Positions 1-8,384 of a stretch of 64,000 bases of DNA are shown here, in pieces. Where the stretch lies: assembly GCF_900156505.1 (NCBI RefSeq), contig NZ_FTPR01000001.1, positions 744,001 through 808,000 on the forward strand, written 5' to 3'. How positions within the stretch are numbered: position 1 is the stretch's first letter; each line of letters opens with the position of its first letter. A program made the translations under genes and the position numbers. The stretch comes from Yoonia rosea. GTDB taxonomy: Bacteria > Pseudomonadota > Alphaproteobacteria > Rhodobacterales > Rhodobacteraceae. The notes under the pieces are model-generated. The model saw nothing but the letters and a program-made list of their open reading frames with translations, was not told the DNA's origin and did not search any database.

Positions 1-69
1 AGCAACCATTGGCAGGTCTTTCCGGGCAGTGAGATTCATAAGTTGCGCGGTATGGAGCGCGTTTGACAT
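1..69 (-). CDS. Start of a leftward gene, truncated by the window edge
   Basis: The reverse strand is open from an ATG at 69 to the window edge and gives MSNALHTAQLMN followed by about 11 more residues. An AGGAG ribosome binding site lies at 77-81, seven bases before the ATG, which supports a real start. Only 23 codons are visible, so the family cannot be named. Its position head-to-head with a MocR-type regulator suggests it is that regulator's target. In this arrangement the target is often an aminotransferase or other amine-metabolising enzyme, but that is inference from context only. Confidence 0.55.
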   Translation of the reverse strand, partial: MSNALHTAQLMNLTARKDLPMVA

Positions 70-86
70 GGGTCGACTCCTAAAAT

Positions 87-174
87 TGTATTGACACAAT
101 ACAGAGAATTTCTACAATGCATTGGTACAAATGAAGAAACTAAAGGTCTATAAAATGATTGTATCCGATACAAT
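87..174. promoter_or_regulatory. Candidate MocR operator boxes
   Basis: Two perfect inverted repeats flank the divergent starts: TGTATTG-ACA-CAATACA at 87-103 and ATTGTAT-CCG-ATACAAT at 158-174. A 10-base palindrome CAATGCATTG lies between them at 115-124. The heptamer ATTGTAT occurs at 85, 158 and again at 245 inside the regulator gene, where it begins an imperfect inverted repeat with ACAAT at 256-260. The second box starts three bases after the regulator's ATG, so binding there could block its own expression. Operator function is inferred from symmetry and position. Confidence 0.5.
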
Positions 175-1576
175 TTGGCAGCCGAAAGTTTCAACCGCTG
201 GCAAGTCCAAATACAAAGCGCTCGCACAGGCGATCCGCGAGGGAATTGTATCAGGACAATTAGCAGCAGGAGAGAAGCTACCGCCGGTGCGTGACCTTGC
301 CTATCGGGTGGGTGTGACACCCGGGACCGTGGCGCGGGCCTATTCGCTTTTGATTGATGAGGGGCGTTTGATCGCCGGTGTGGGCCGGGGGACCTTTGTG
401 TCGGGTCAGAAAACCGGTTCAGAGGCCGCCATCAAGGCACCTGTCATACTGGACAGACCCAGCAATGCGCCGGACCGCGCGCACCTGTTAAGCCCCAAGG
501 TGCCCGATATGGGGCAATCACAGTTGCTGCGTGACGGGATGCAGGCGCTTTCGCGTAACTTTCACCCCGAGCATCTGTTGCGTTATCCCACGCGTGAGAC
601 CGACCTTGCCGCGCGGCTTGCGTTTCAGGCCGAGATTGTCCCCGAGAGTGTGGCGCATTTCACCGTTGATGACATCGTCACGGCCCATGGCGGGCAGAGT
701 GCAATCGTGATGGTTTTACAAACGGTGCTGCATGGCACGCATCCCGTGATCGCGGTTGACGAGCTGAGTTATGGCGGTTTTCGCTCGGCGGCGCTTTTGT
801 GTCGGGCGGATGTTGTGCCTTTGCCGTGGGATGAAGAGGGGCCGCTGGTTGCCGCCTTTGAGGAAGCGATCAAATCCAAAAGTGTGCAGGTCTATTTTAC
901 CGCATCCGAGGTCTGCAATCCCACGGTCAAGGCCACATCGCCCGCGCGCCGCGTTGAGATTGCGGCGATTGCGCAGCGGTATGGCGTGCACATCATTGAT
1001 GATGATTGCTATCGTTTGATGAAAACAAAGCGGATCGGGCCGAGCTATCGTGCTTTGCTGCCCGGGCTGGGCTGGTATGTGTCCTCGCCGGCCAAGACGC
1101 TGACAGCGGCATTGCGTATCGGTTTTGCGATTGCGCCCGAAGGGTGGGGGCCGGCGCTGGTCAGGACCGCCACATATCATTCCTTTGGTGTCTCGCGGAT
1201 GATCACGGACCTTTACGCGCATGTGCTGGCCACGCCCGAGCTGCCGCAGATCATTGCGCAAGTAAAGCAGAGGGTGGCCGCAGACATTCACGCGGCCGTC
1301 AACATCTTGGGGGGATACCAGTTGAACTGGTCAGAGGACGTGCCGTTCCTGTGGCTTGAACTGCCCAGAGGGTGGCGGGCCACCGCATTCTGTACCGCGG
1401 CCGAGGCGTCTGGGGTCCTGATCAAACCTGCCGAAGACTTTGCCTTGCGCGATGGGCGTTCCGTTCATGCGGTGCGTATTGCGATCAATGGTCTTATGCC
1501 GCACGACGCCTTCGTCGAGGCGATGGGGGCACTTCGTGCATTGCTTGATCAACCGGCAGAGCAACTTGCGACATAA
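155..1576 (+). CDS. MocR-type regulator (GntR HTH + aminotransferase-like domain)
   Basis: A 473-residue protein with an N-terminal winged helix of GntR type (about residues 18-85, with LPPVRDLAYRVGVTPGTVAR). It is followed by a fold-type I aminotransferase-like domain to the C-terminus. Pyridoxal phosphate contacts are visible: Asn in EVCNPT, Asp and Tyr in IDDDCYR, and the Schiff-base lysine K314 in SSPAKTL. Proteins of this family use the bound cofactor as a sensor and regulate a neighbouring gene. ATG 155 is preferred because AAAGG lies eight bases upstream. An in-frame ATG at 131 and a TTG at 122 have no comparable site. It is divergent from the truncated gene at 1-69 and is probably its activator. 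Confidence 0.88.
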   Translation: MIVSDTIWQPKVSTAGKSKYKALAQAIREGIVSGQLAAGEKLPPVRDLAYRVGVTPGTVARAYSLLIDEGRLIAGVGRGTFVSGQKTGSEAAIKAPVILDRPSNAPDRAHLLSPKVPDMGQSQLLRDGMQALSRNFHPEHLLRYPTRETDLAARLAFQAEIVPESVAHFTVDDIVTAHGGQSAIVMVLQTVLHGTHPVIAVDELSYGGFRSAALLCRADVVPLPWDEEGPLVAAFEEAIKSKSVQVYFTASEVCNPTVKATSPARRVEIAAIAQRYGVHIIDDDCYRLMKTKRIGPSYRALLPGLGWYVSSPAKTLTAALRIGFAIAPEGWGPALVRTATYHSFGVSRMITDLYAHVLATPELPQIIAQVKQRVAADIHAAVNILGGYQLNWSEDVPFLWLELPRGWRATAFCTAAEASGVLIKPAEDFALRDGRSVHAVRIAINGLMPHDAFVEAMGALRALLDQPAEQLAT

Positions 1577-1645
1577 TTGATGGGGTAAAATAATACCTAA
1601 ATTTTAACCCATTGAAAACGCATGAGTTTACCGCGTCAAAGGCGC

Positions 1646-1673
1646 TTGACTGCGCACCGGCTCTGTTTATAAC
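1646..1673 (+). promoter_or_regulatory. Sigma-70-type promoter of rplM-rpsI
   Basis: TTGACT (1646-1651) and TATAAC (1668-1673) are separated by 16 bases and lie about 50 bases before the rplM ATG. Both hexamers match the housekeeping consensus at five of six positions. Transcription would start near 1680. Confidence 0.6.
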
Positions 1674-1724
1674 GCCCCAATCGAATGACACGTGGCGCGA
1701 GCCACCCCAAACTTTTGGTGGAAT

Positions 1725-2186
1725 ATGAAAACCTTTACCGCAACTCCTGCGGATATCGACAAGAAATGGATCCTGATCGACGCTGAGGGCGTTGTTCTTG
1801 GTCGTCTTGCCTCGATCATCGCAATGCGCTTGCGCGGCAAGCACAAGCCTTCTTTCACACCGCACATGGATATGGGCGACAATGTGATTGTCATCAACGC
1901 CGAGAAAATCCAGATGACTGGTAACAAGCGTGATGAGAAATACTATTGGCACACCGGTCACCCCGGCGGCATCAAGTCCAAGACCAAGGCAGAGATCCTT
2001 GAAGGTGCGCACCCCGAGCGCGTCATCATGAAAGCCGTACAGCGCATGCTGCCCGGTGGCAAACTGTCCCGTCAGCAGATGACACACCTGCGCGTTTTCG
2101 CAGGCGCTGAGCACGGCATGGAAGCCCAGAAGCCCGAAGTTCTGGACGTGAAGTCCATGAACAAAAAGAACACGAGGACTGCATAA
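1725..2186 (+). CDS. rplM: 50S ribosomal protein L13
   Basis: A 153-residue protein beginning [15 protein letters not shown] and carrying the L13 signature around [18 protein letters not shown]13 binds 23S rRNA early in large-subunit assembly. The ATG at 1725 gives the normal L13 N-terminus, whereas an in-frame GTG at 1692 would add 11 residues not typical of the family. The stop codon overlaps the rpsI start by one base (TAATG), so the two ribosomal genes are one transcription unit with coupled translation, the conserved bacterial arrangement. The alphaproteobacterial C-terminal tail (about 10 residues longer than in E. coli) is present. Confidence 0.97.
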   Translation: MKTFTATPADIDKKWILIDAEGVVLGRLASIIAMRLRGKHKPSFTPHMDMGDNVIVINAEKIQMTGNKRDEKYYWHTGHPGGIKSKTKAEILEGAHPERVIMKAVQRMLPGGKLSRQQMTHLRVFAGAEHGMEAQKPEVLDVKSMNKKNTRTA

Positions 2187-2683
2187 TGGCCGATCAAGTA
2201 AACTCGCTCGAAGAGCTGGGCCAAGTTGCAACAGGTGCCGAGGCACCAGCTGCAGCGGTCGAAGCAACGATCACACGTGAGCCCGTGCGCGACGCGCTTG
2301 GCCGGTCCTATGCGACAGGCAAGCGCAAAGACGCTGTTGCCCGCGTCTGGATCAAGCCGGGTTCCGGCAAGGTCACAGTCAACGGCAAAGCCATGGACGC
2401 CTATTTCGCGCGTCCCGTTCTGCAGATGATCCTGCGCCAGCCATTTCAGGTTGCCGGTGTTGTTGACCAGTTCGACGTGATGGCAACTGTTGCCGGTGGC
2501 GGTCTGTCCGGTCAGGCCGGTGCGGTCAAGCACGGTGTGTCCAAAGCCCTGCAGCTTTACGATCCAACACTGCGTGCCGCGCTGAAGGCCGCCGGCTTCC
2601 TGACACGCGACAGCCGTGTGGTTGAGCGTAAGAAGTACGGTAAAGCAAAAGCCCGTAAGAGCTTCCAGTTCTCCAAGCGTTAA
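2186..2683 (+). CDS. rpsI: 30S ribosomal protein S9
   Basis: A 165-residue protein with the S9 core [20 protein letters not shown] and the invariant C-terminal tail ending KSFQFSKR, which reaches the decoding centre of the small subunit. The N-terminal 35 residues are an Ala/Glu-rich extension of the sort seen in alphaproteobacteria. The start ATG overlaps the rplM stop. A strong intrinsic terminator follows 22 bases after the stop. Confidence 0.97.
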   Translation: MADQVNSLEELGQVATGAEAPAAAVEATITREPVRDALGRSYATGKRKDAVARVWIKPGSGKVTVNGKAMDAYFARPVLQMILRQPFQVAGVVDQFDVMATVAGGGLSGQAGAVKHGVSKALQLYDPTLRAALKAAGFLTRDSRVVERKKYGKAKARKSFQFSKR

Positions 2684-2704
2684 TCGCTGGATGGCAGAGA
2701 TTGG

Positions 2705-2735
2705 AAAGGGCGGTCCTTGGGGCCGCCCTTTTTTG
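2705..2735 (+). terminator. Intrinsic terminator of rplM-rpsI
   Basis: AAGGGCGG (2706-2713) pairs perfectly with CCGCCCTT (2723-2730), and the hairpin runs into a T tract to 2734. It sits directly after rpsI. Confidence 0.9.
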
Positions 2736-2739
2736 TTTG

Positions 2740-3085
2740 AAGGCCGTGATTTGGACCAAGGTCCGCTGTGCGGTTCAAGTTTGCCGTTCGTTTCTTATGG
2801 TGAAATGACTGCTTGTAACCCAAGATGGACGTTATCCGTCGACGGTTGCACTTGCAGTATTTGACAGTGAGGGGCGGAAAGCGGCCTTTCGCTGCGCTTG
2901 GCATAGAGGTCCGCTTTGCGAGACCAAAGCCGACCTTGGTCTCATTATCGTCAATGGCTGCTTCGGGCGGTCGTTCAACAAACGAACCCTTTTGGTAACA
3001 TCTTATTGGGTTCAGCGGGCTATGAAACTTGATCTGCAGGCCATAAAACGTAATACAATATTGAGCCTTTATTGGGGATTCAAAG
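2740..3085. other. Non-coding gap, possible degenerate intergenic sequence
   Basis: No open frame here has a credible start, ribosome site or recognisable protein. The stretch near 2866-2980 (GTGAGGGGCGGAAAGCGG and following) resembles the decayed, repetitive intergenic DNA common in Rhodobacteraceae, but no clear repeat unit could be defined. The last 40 bases hold the GTAATACAATATT element in front of the GntR gene. Confidence 0.35.
3047..3060. promoter_or_regulatory. Candidate operator of the GntR/FCD regulator
   Basis: GTAATACAATATTG just upstream of the regulator contains AATA-CAA-TATT. GTAATAC recurs at about 3742 and about 3772 in front of the downstream hydrolase, the latter within TAAT-ACT-ATTA. 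Shared GTAATAC elements before the regulator and its neighbour suggest one regulator controls both. This is inferred from repetition only. Confidence 0.35.
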
Positions 3086-3745
3086 ATGGCTGATGCCTTG
3101 CCTGTGCGACAATATGTTGTCGAGGCCCTACGCTCAGAAATTTTGGCGCTGCGCTTCGCGCCCGGAGAAAAACTTGTCGAACGTCGTCTATGTGAAATGA
3201 CAGGTGCATCGCGGACTGCTTTGCGAGAAGGTTTACGCCAGCTAGAGGCAGAGGGCCTGATCGAGATCATCCCTAATCGCGGTCCGATTGTCCCCAAGCT
3301 GACGCCCAAGAATGCGCAGGACATCTACCAACTGCGTGGGGTTTTAGAGGCTGATCTAAGCCGACAGGCGGCACAGTCCGCCACGGGGCGCGATGTGATC
3401 GCGTTGCGAGCTATCGCCGAAAAGGTGACTTCTGCTATGAGATCGGGCGATCGCAAAGCCTTGCTCGCCGCAAAATCAGATTTTTACGACTGGCTTTTGC
3501 GCCTTTCGGACAATGACGAAACAACTGTTGTGATGCGCAAGCTTCTTGGCAGAACAGCGATCATTTGGCCGTCGACTGTGCTCGACGATATGCCCGCAAA
3601 TGTACATGGCATCCAGACTTTCACCGATTTGGTGGACGCAATCGCCGCGCATGATCCTGACCGCGCGGCGCACGCGGCCCGTGTCCAAGTCCTGTCGGCT
3701 GGCGAATTTGCCTTGGCCCACATGCAACGCTCTGCAGAAATGTAA
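3086..3745 (+). CDS. GntR family regulator with FCD ligand-binding domain
   Basis: A 219-residue protein with an N-terminal winged helix (residues 5-70, with RFAPGEKLVERRLCEMTGAS and LREGLRQLEAEGL) and an all-helical C-terminal FCD domain. FCD-type regulators usually bind small organic acids and repress adjacent catabolic genes. The FCD metal-binding set is only partly evident (Asp in GVLEADLSR, and His in the C-terminal helices). It is followed after 66 bases by a hydrolase and an exported Rid protein in the same direction, which are probably its targets. Copies of GTAATAC lie before both units. The base composition is somewhat more AT-rich than in the ribosomal genes, and the ligand is unknown. 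Confidence 0.85.
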   Translation: MADALPVRQYVVEALRSEILALRFAPGEKLVERRLCEMTGASRTALREGLRQLEAEGLIEIIPNRGPIVPKLTPKNAQDIYQLRGVLEADLSRQAAQSATGRDVIALRAIAEKVTSAMRSGDRKALLAAKSDFYDWLLRLSDNDETTVVMRKLLGRTAIIWPSTVLDDMPANVHGIQTFTDLVDAIAAHDPDRAAHAARVQVLSAGEFALAHMQRSAEM

Positions 3746-3811
3746 TACAAAAGACTTGATTAAGTATAAAATGTAATACTATTAAATACCATCTCATCGA
3801 AAGGAGATGGT

Positions 3812-4459
3812 ATGACTTTACATCAATTCGACCACGACATTGATCCCGGACGCACGGCTCTTGTGCTGATCGAATGCCAAAACGAATGGCTTGCGCCAGA
3901 TGGCAAGCTACAGCTCGTCATTGAGGACCGTCCGCAATTTGAACGTGCCGCCAAAGGCGCTTTGACCCTTTTGCAACTTGCGCGGGACGCACAGATGTCT
4001 GTTGCGCATGTTGGACTGCGGTTTGCCGAGGGCCACCCGGAAATGGGCGCAGGCGGCTTTGGATTGCGTGGTGCCATAAAGCAATTTGGGACTTTCCCGA
4101 GCGCGTCACCTGCGAGCGAATTTGCGCCCGGGTTTACACCTCGCACCGGTGAGTTCGTTGTCCGTGGCCGGGTCGGTGGTTCAGCCTTTGCAGGATCAAA
4201 TCTGGACATCTGGTTGCGTAACAACGCGATTGATACCGTGATCCTTGCCGGTTTCGCCCTACATGTCTGCGTCGAAAGCTCCCTACGGGCTGCCCATGAC
4301 CTTGGATACTTCAGCTATGTGGCGCAAGACGCCACCGCCGCATTCAATTCCGCACAGCGCAAGCACGTGCTTGACGATGTCGTGCCGCACTTTGGCAAGG
4401 CCTTGTCAAATGCGAACCTTCAATCCCTTCTCTCAACATTTCAGGAACTAAGTGCATGA
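3812..4459 (+). CDS. Isochorismatase-like cysteine hydrolase
   Basis: A 215-residue protein of the isochorismatase/nicotinamidase fold. The nucleophile cysteine is in the motif ALHVCVES. The usual N-terminal Asp is replaced by Glu in LVLIECQNEW, a substitution known in one subgroup. The usual lysine before SAF appears as arginine (VVRGRVGGSAFAG), so the triad would be Glu-Arg-Cys if the alignment holds. Members hydrolyse amides or ureido compounds. A strong AGGAG precedes the ATG. The stop overlaps the next ATG by four bases, coupling it to a Rid-family protein, a pairing that recalls RutB with RutC in pyrimidine breakdown. The actual substrate is unknown. Confidence 0.82.
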   Translation: MTLHQFDHDIDPGRTALVLIECQNEWLAPDGKLQLVIEDRPQFERAAKGALTLLQLARDAQMSVAHVGLRFAEGHPEMGAGGFGLRGAIKQFGTFPSASPASEFAPGFTPRTGEFVVRGRVGGSAFAGSNLDIWLRNNAIDTVILAGFALHVCVESSLRAAHDLGYFSYVAQDATAAFNSAQRKHVLDDVVPHFGKALSNANLQSLLSTFQELSA

Positions 4460-4911
4460 AATCAATCGTTTGGGCCTTCAGCCTTTCCCTCTTCCCCATC
4501 ATCACAACAGCAGAGACTTCCATGACCCCGATCAATCCCCCCTTCGTCGACATCCCTGGCGTATCACAGGCCGTTTTGGTCGAAAGTGGCCGGACGCTCT
4601 ACATTTCAGGTCAGGTGCCTATGGGCCCAGAAGGGCTTGTTGACGGCGGCCTTCTGGCGCAAGCCGACCAAGCCTTTGCCAATTTCACAGCGACGCTCGA
4701 AGCGGCCGGTGCCGATTGGAGCAACGTTGCGCGGGTCACATTCTACATCAAGGATTATGACCCAACCCAGTTGGACGTCATGCGTGAGTTGCGCAACAAA
4801 TGGATCAAAACTGATGTCCCACCAGCATCCGCCCTAATCGGCGTTGCGTCCCTTTTCCATCCCGGTGCATTGATCGAGATCGATGGAATAGCGGTGCTAC
4901 CATCAGAGTAG
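4456..4911 (+). CDS. Rid/YjgF family protein with a signal peptide
   Basis: A 151-residue protein. Residues 1-20 look like a secretion signal (MKSIVWAFSLSLFPIITTA, probable cleavage before ET). The rest is a Rid domain, with LYISGQVPMGPEG and a C-terminal IEIDGIAVLP strand. In RidA enamine deaminases an essential arginine sits in the PARS motif. Here the aligned stretch is PASALIGVASL, which has no arginine, so classic RidA deaminase activity is not expected. This resembles the non-deaminase Rid subgroups. ATGA overlap with the preceding hydrolase indicates translational coupling. A start at ATG 4522 would give a cytoplasmic form without the signal. Confidence 0.82.
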   Translation: MKSIVWAFSLSLFPIITTAETSMTPINPPFVDIPGVSQAVLVESGRTLYISGQVPMGPEGLVDGGLLAQADQAFANFTATLEAAGADWSNVARVTFYIKDYDPTQLDVMRELRNKWIKTDVPPASALIGVASLFHPGALIEIDGIAVLPSE

Positions 4912-5296
4912 ATTTTTGCAGAAACTATCGGTGCTGTTCATTTTGAATGGGACCAAAACCGTCATTCTTGAAACCTAAACAAATCAACTTTTTGCTCTTC
5001 CCACTAACGCCGTTCAAAACGCAAATGGCTGTCGAACGCTTTTGGATCACTTGTGAAAGAGGCCTTCCGTGCAAAACGCAGCATCGGTGACTATGGGCTC
5101 ACAGCTGCCGTTCGCTGCAAGATGCATCAACGGTAGCGTTAGGCCGAAATTGACCGAATGGTCGCTCAAAGTTCGCTACTCTGCAAAGCTCTATCCCTGC
5201 GCATTTCCGCCGTTCAGGCTGAAAGCAATGTCGGTCAAAGTGGATCCTACGTCGTCGTCGCAATAACCGATCCGCATGCTTGTGCTCTCATCACAG
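4912..5296. other. Non-coding gap
   Basis: No supported gene lies in this 385-base stretch. One 65-codon frame (5069-5266) has no ribosome site and no recognisable product. The segment around 5098-5240 again has the look of degenerate Rhodobacteraceae intergenic DNA. No hairpin with a T tract was seen. Confidence 0.35.
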
Positions 5297-5815
5297 CTAG
5301 TCGAACTGATAGGACAGCCTGACCCCAACAGTCTCTAACCCCGGGTTCACTTCGGACAGATCGGCGTTCGAGCGGTGATCAAGAAACACCGAAAGGCTGC
5401 CCATGTCACCGAATTTGACACCAGCGCCGACTGATCCGCGCCATTGGAGCGGAAAACCCAGATCGGGGCCCTCGTCTTGTATATAGAGACCGGGCATGAG
5501 TGAGGCTTCGATAAAGATCGGGCTGTCGCTGATGCGTTCGCTGGACCATTTGGCACCGGCACCCAGCCAAAGATCGTTGTTGCTCGTCAGGCTTGCACCC
5601 ACAGTCGGTTGCACCGCGCCAATGCGCTTGGGGAGGTCGTAGCTGATGAACACCTCATCGCCGATTACCTCTTCCTGAAAGTACGTATCGCCATATTGCA
5701 CATGGATGCGCGCCGGTGCCTCGCTTTGCTGAAAGCAATCGCTCTGGCAGTCGTTCAGGTAGGTGTCTGTGGCGCTTACGATGATAAAAATCCAGGCGAA
5801 CGTACTATCAGCCAT
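5297..5815 (-). CDS. PagL-like lipid A 3-O-deacylase (acyloxyacyl hydrolase family)
   Basis: A 172-residue predicted outer-membrane protein. An N-terminal hydrophobic segment ([15 protein letters not shown]) is followed by alternating beta-strand-like sequence. It ends with SVFLDHRSNADL and VNPGLETVGVRLSYQF, the PagL active-site pattern, in which His and Ser of H-x-S-N and a downstream Glu form the catalytic triad. PagL removes the 3-O acyl chain of lipid A and blunts its immune activity. The ATG at 5815 overlaps the TetR stop by eight bases. It is the third gene of a ppk2-tetR-pagL unit, so it is probably under that regulator. A few residues are less conserved than in Pseudomonas PagL. Confidence 0.72.
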   Translation of the reverse strand: MADSTFAWIFIIVSATDTYLNDCQSDCFQQSEAPARIHVQYGDTYFQEEVIGDEVFISYDLPKRIGAVQPTVGASLTSNNDLWLGAGAKWSSERISDSPIFIEASLMPGLYIQDEGPDLGFPLQWRGSVGAGVKFGDMGSLSVFLDHRSNADLSEVNPGLETVGVRLSYQFD

Positions 5816-6440
5816 TGGGGTCCTCACTGTCAGGTGCGATCAGGCCAAGCCCGCGCAGATAAATCCCGATCCCTGTCTCAAGCAGGTCTTCAGGCGGAAA
5901 CGGGCTTTTGGTGCCGGGGTTGGAGCGGGCGAAAAGCTCGACCACGCCATGCGATAGCGCCCAGATATGGGCACTGAACATCTGGGGTGGGGGGCGCTTT
6001 TCGGCCGGAATATGTTGCGAGAGCTGTTCAGCCGCTTTTTCCAGAACGCCCATCGCGCGGGTGGCGACGGCGTGCAGCTCTGATGAGCGGTTGATCGAAA
6101 TGCCGCTCTCGAACATCGCGATATAGTGGCCGGGATATTTGCGCGCAAAGGCCAGATAGGCGCGTCCCGTGGCCTCGAATGCCTTGAGCGCCGATGGCTG
6201 GCCGTCGCCATAAGCGTATTCCATCAGGTCACCGAACATCTCGTAGCCTTGCAGCGCTGCCGCCGCGATCAGATCCTCGCGGCCCTCAAAATGGCGGTAG
6301 ACGGCGGCTGGGGTCACACCGGCCTCGCGCGCCGCCTCGGACAGGGTAAACCCCGTCGGGCCACGCTTTTCGATCAGCGTCAGACAGCCGTCGATCAGCG
6401 CCTCGCGCAGATTGCCGTGATGATACCCGCGTTTAGCCAT
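5808..6440 (-). CDS. TetR family transcriptional regulator
   Basis: A 210-residue protein beginning [18 protein letters not shown] with a TetR helix-turn-helix ([21 protein letters not shown], about residues 30-50). Its C-terminal ligand domain belongs to the WHG-type group. The ATG at 6440 fits the family start; longer in-frame starts would run into ppk2 coding sequence. Both junctions are overlapped by eight bases (ATGGCTAA with ppk2, ATGGCTGA with the PagL-like gene), so the three genes are coupled. The ligand is unknown. A role in envelope or phosphate stress is inferred from the neighbours only. Confidence 0.88.
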   Translation of the reverse strand: MAKRGYHHGNLREALIDGCLTLIEKRGPTGFTLSEAAREAGVTPAAVYRHFEGREDLIAAAALQGYEMFGDLMEYAYGDGQPSALKAFEATGRAYLAFARKYPGHYIAMFESGISINRSSELHAVATRAMGVLEKAAEQLSQHIPAEKRPPPQMFSAHIWALSHGVVELFARSNPGTKSPFPPEDLLETGIGIYLRGLGLIAPDSEDPNG

Positions 6441-7302
6441 GCCAGAGGTCAGGCCCCCCAAGGATCTTGTCATCTGTGGGGGTGACGGCAGTTTCATCCT
6501 TCATCGGGTAATCAAGCTGGCCCAACAGATGCCGGATCACCTGCACGCGCGCGCGGCGCTTGTCGTCTGAGCGCACAATCGTCCATGGTGCATGCGCGGT
6601 ATGGGTGCGCTCAAGCGTCTCCGCGATTGCGGCGGTATAGGCGTCCCATTTGCTCAGGCCTTCGACGTCTATCCAGCTGAGCTTCCATTGCTTCAGCGGG
6701 TCTTTCTCGCGGTCCAGAAAGCGTTTGAGCTGTGTGGCACGTCCGACATTGAGCCAGATTTTGACCAGTGTGATCCCTTCATGGACCAGCATGTCTTCAA
6801 ACTCGGGAACCTGCGCAAACCAGCGTTCACGCTGTTCCGGCGTGCAAAAGCCGAAAACATGTTCAACGACGCCGCGATTGTACCAGCTGCGGTCAAAGAT
6901 CGTGATTTCACCTTTCGCGGGCAGATGGGCGATGTAGCGTTGGAAATACCACTGCGCGGCCTCCACATCGGTGGGCTTGGACAGAGCGACCAGTTTTGCG
7001 CCACGCGGATTAAGGTTCTCGCGCAAGCGTTTGATTGTGCCACCTTTTCCGGCTGCGTCACGCCCTTCGAAAACCACTGCGATGCGGCGTCCGGTTTCGC
7101 GCGCCCATGCCTGCATCCGGACCAGTTCGATTTGCAGGGCGGCCAGCTCGGCCTCGTATTCACTGCGCTTCCAGCGGTCCTGATAGGGGTATGCCGGGTT
7201 GATAATGTCACCCTTGCCCGCTGCTTTTACTGCGTCACGCACGTCGGCAGGGGCATCTTCAGTGAAATAGCGGCTGATCCCGCCATCAAAAGGTAAATCC
7301 AT
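6433..7302 (-). CDS. ppk2: Polyphosphate kinase 2
   Basis: A 289-residue single-domain PPK2. The Walker A motif GRDAAGKGG is at residues 80-88 and the Walker B/lid region FDRSWYNR at about 136-143, followed by the lid residues of the family (VEHVFGFC). PPK2 enzymes transfer phosphate between polyphosphate and nucleoside diphosphates, mainly in the direction of nucleotide synthesis. The size and single domain place it in class I. It is the first gene of the leftward unit with the TetR regulator and the PagL-like deacylase. The intergenic stretch upstream (7303-7382) separates it from the alpha/beta hydrolase. Confidence 0.95.
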   Translation of the reverse strand: MDLPFDGGISRYFTEDAPADVRDAVKAAGKGDIINPAYPYQDRWKRSEYEAELAALQIELVRMQAWARETGRRIAVVFEGRDAAGKGGTIKRLRENLNPRGAKLVALSKPTDVEAAQWYFQRYIAHLPAKGEITIFDRSWYNRGVVEHVFGFCTPEQRERWFAQVPEFEDMLVHEGITLVKIWLNVGRATQLKRFLDREKDPLKQWKLSWIDVEGLSKWDAYTAAIAETLERTHTAHAPWTIVRSDDKRRARVQVIRHLLGQLDYPMKDETAVTPTDDKILGGPDLWHG

Positions 7303-7382
7303 GAAAATTCTCCCAAACCTCGCACACCATATATGGGGGTTTGTATCTGGAAGCGCAATTCGGCTTTCAACGCCAAGAGAGA

Positions 7383-8384
7383 CTAAGGTTGCAGGCCCGC
7401 GCGCTGTGCTGCGCGGTCAATTGCGCTGATCGCGGCAAGCGGGTCCGCATGGTGTGGCATATGACCCACGCCGGGCAGGCGGGTTGTGTTCACTTGCGGG
7501 ACGATTTTCGCGATCTCTTCGGCATGAATGTGGATCGGGACGGTCGTGTCTTCCTCGCCATGCAGAATCTCGATCGGCAGCGTCAGCTCCGGATACCGCT
7601 GGGAGAGTTGCACGACATGCGGGCGCGATGTGTTTACCTGCCGCGTATTGGCGCGCATGCTGGATGGCCGCAGCGTCAGCCCGGCGCCGATGTAGTCTGC
7701 ATAGCCTGCAGGCGCGCTTTGCGGGGCAAAGGTCGCTTCGATGCTGCTATCCACCACCGAAGGCGGCACAAAGGCGGAAATTGCAGGGATCGTCACGACA
7801 CCGCCAAAGGCGCTGCCATTGACGGTATAGTATCTGTCCAGCCCGCCCGGCCACGGCATGGTGACGCCGGCAAATGACACGATTGCCGATGCATTCGCGG
7901 GGCTGTCTTGATCCAGACCAGCCACCGCCCATGCATAAGAAACGATGCCACCAAAGCTGTGTCCTGCCACAATCGGATCTGTGATGCCGATCTTTTCTGC
8001 GGCTTCGCGCAGCATGGCCGCTTGCGCCTGCGGGCTGTCACCTTCGGTCGCGGTCAGCCCAGTGGCGATGCCGGGCACCCTGTCGGTATACCCCAGACCG
8101 GGGCGATCAAAGGCCGTGACAGTATAGCGATCTGTCAGACGGTTCATCAGATCAAAGGTCCATTCGCGCAGGTTGCCACCCGCGCCATGCAACAGGACCA
8201 GATGCGGCCCGCTGCCGTCTTGCACATAATGCACCTGACCGCCCGTCACATCGACGAACTGACCCAGTGGCGGGTATTGCGTGGTTGCCTGCGCGGCGCG
8301 GTACTGTGAAATCACGGTGGTTGCCAGCGCTGTGACACCGAGAATGACGGAAAGGGTTTTAACTGCCAATTTTATCCAACTCAA
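7383..8384 (-). CDS. Membrane-anchored alpha/beta hydrolase
   Basis: A 333-residue protein. It has one N-terminal hydrophobic segment (residues 6-24), then an alpha/beta hydrolase domain with oxyanion loop LLHGAGGN, nucleophile S143 in GHSFGG, acid in GEEDTTVP and catalytic His in GVGHMPHH. The likely location is periplasmic, tethered to the inner membrane. The substrate cannot be predicted. The start is a TTG inside the end of metA (26-base overlap). No ATG exists before the membrane segment, so this start is plausible but unproven. Confidence 0.82.
   Translation of the reverse strand: MSWIKLAVKTLSVILGVTALATTVISQYRAAQATTQYPPLGQFVDVTGGQVHYVQDGSGPHLVLLHGAGGNLREWTFDLMNRLTDRYTVTAFDRPGLGYTDRVPGIATGLTATEGDSPQAQAAMLREAAEKIGITDPIVAGHSFGGIVSYAWAVAGLDQDSPANASAIVSFAGVTMPWPGGLDRYYTVNGSAFGGVVTIPAISAFVPPSVVDSSIEATFAPQSAPAGYADYIGAGLTLRPSSMRANTRQVNTSRPHVVQLSQRYPELTLPIEILHGEEDTTVPIHIHAEEIAKIVPQVNTTRLPGVGHMPHHADPLAAISAIDRAAQRAGLQP

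Noticed and set aside
2680..3324. 214-codon leftward frame between rpsI and the GntR gene
   Set aside because: It overlaps the 5' part of the GntR gene and the rpsI terminator, with no ribosome site or family match.
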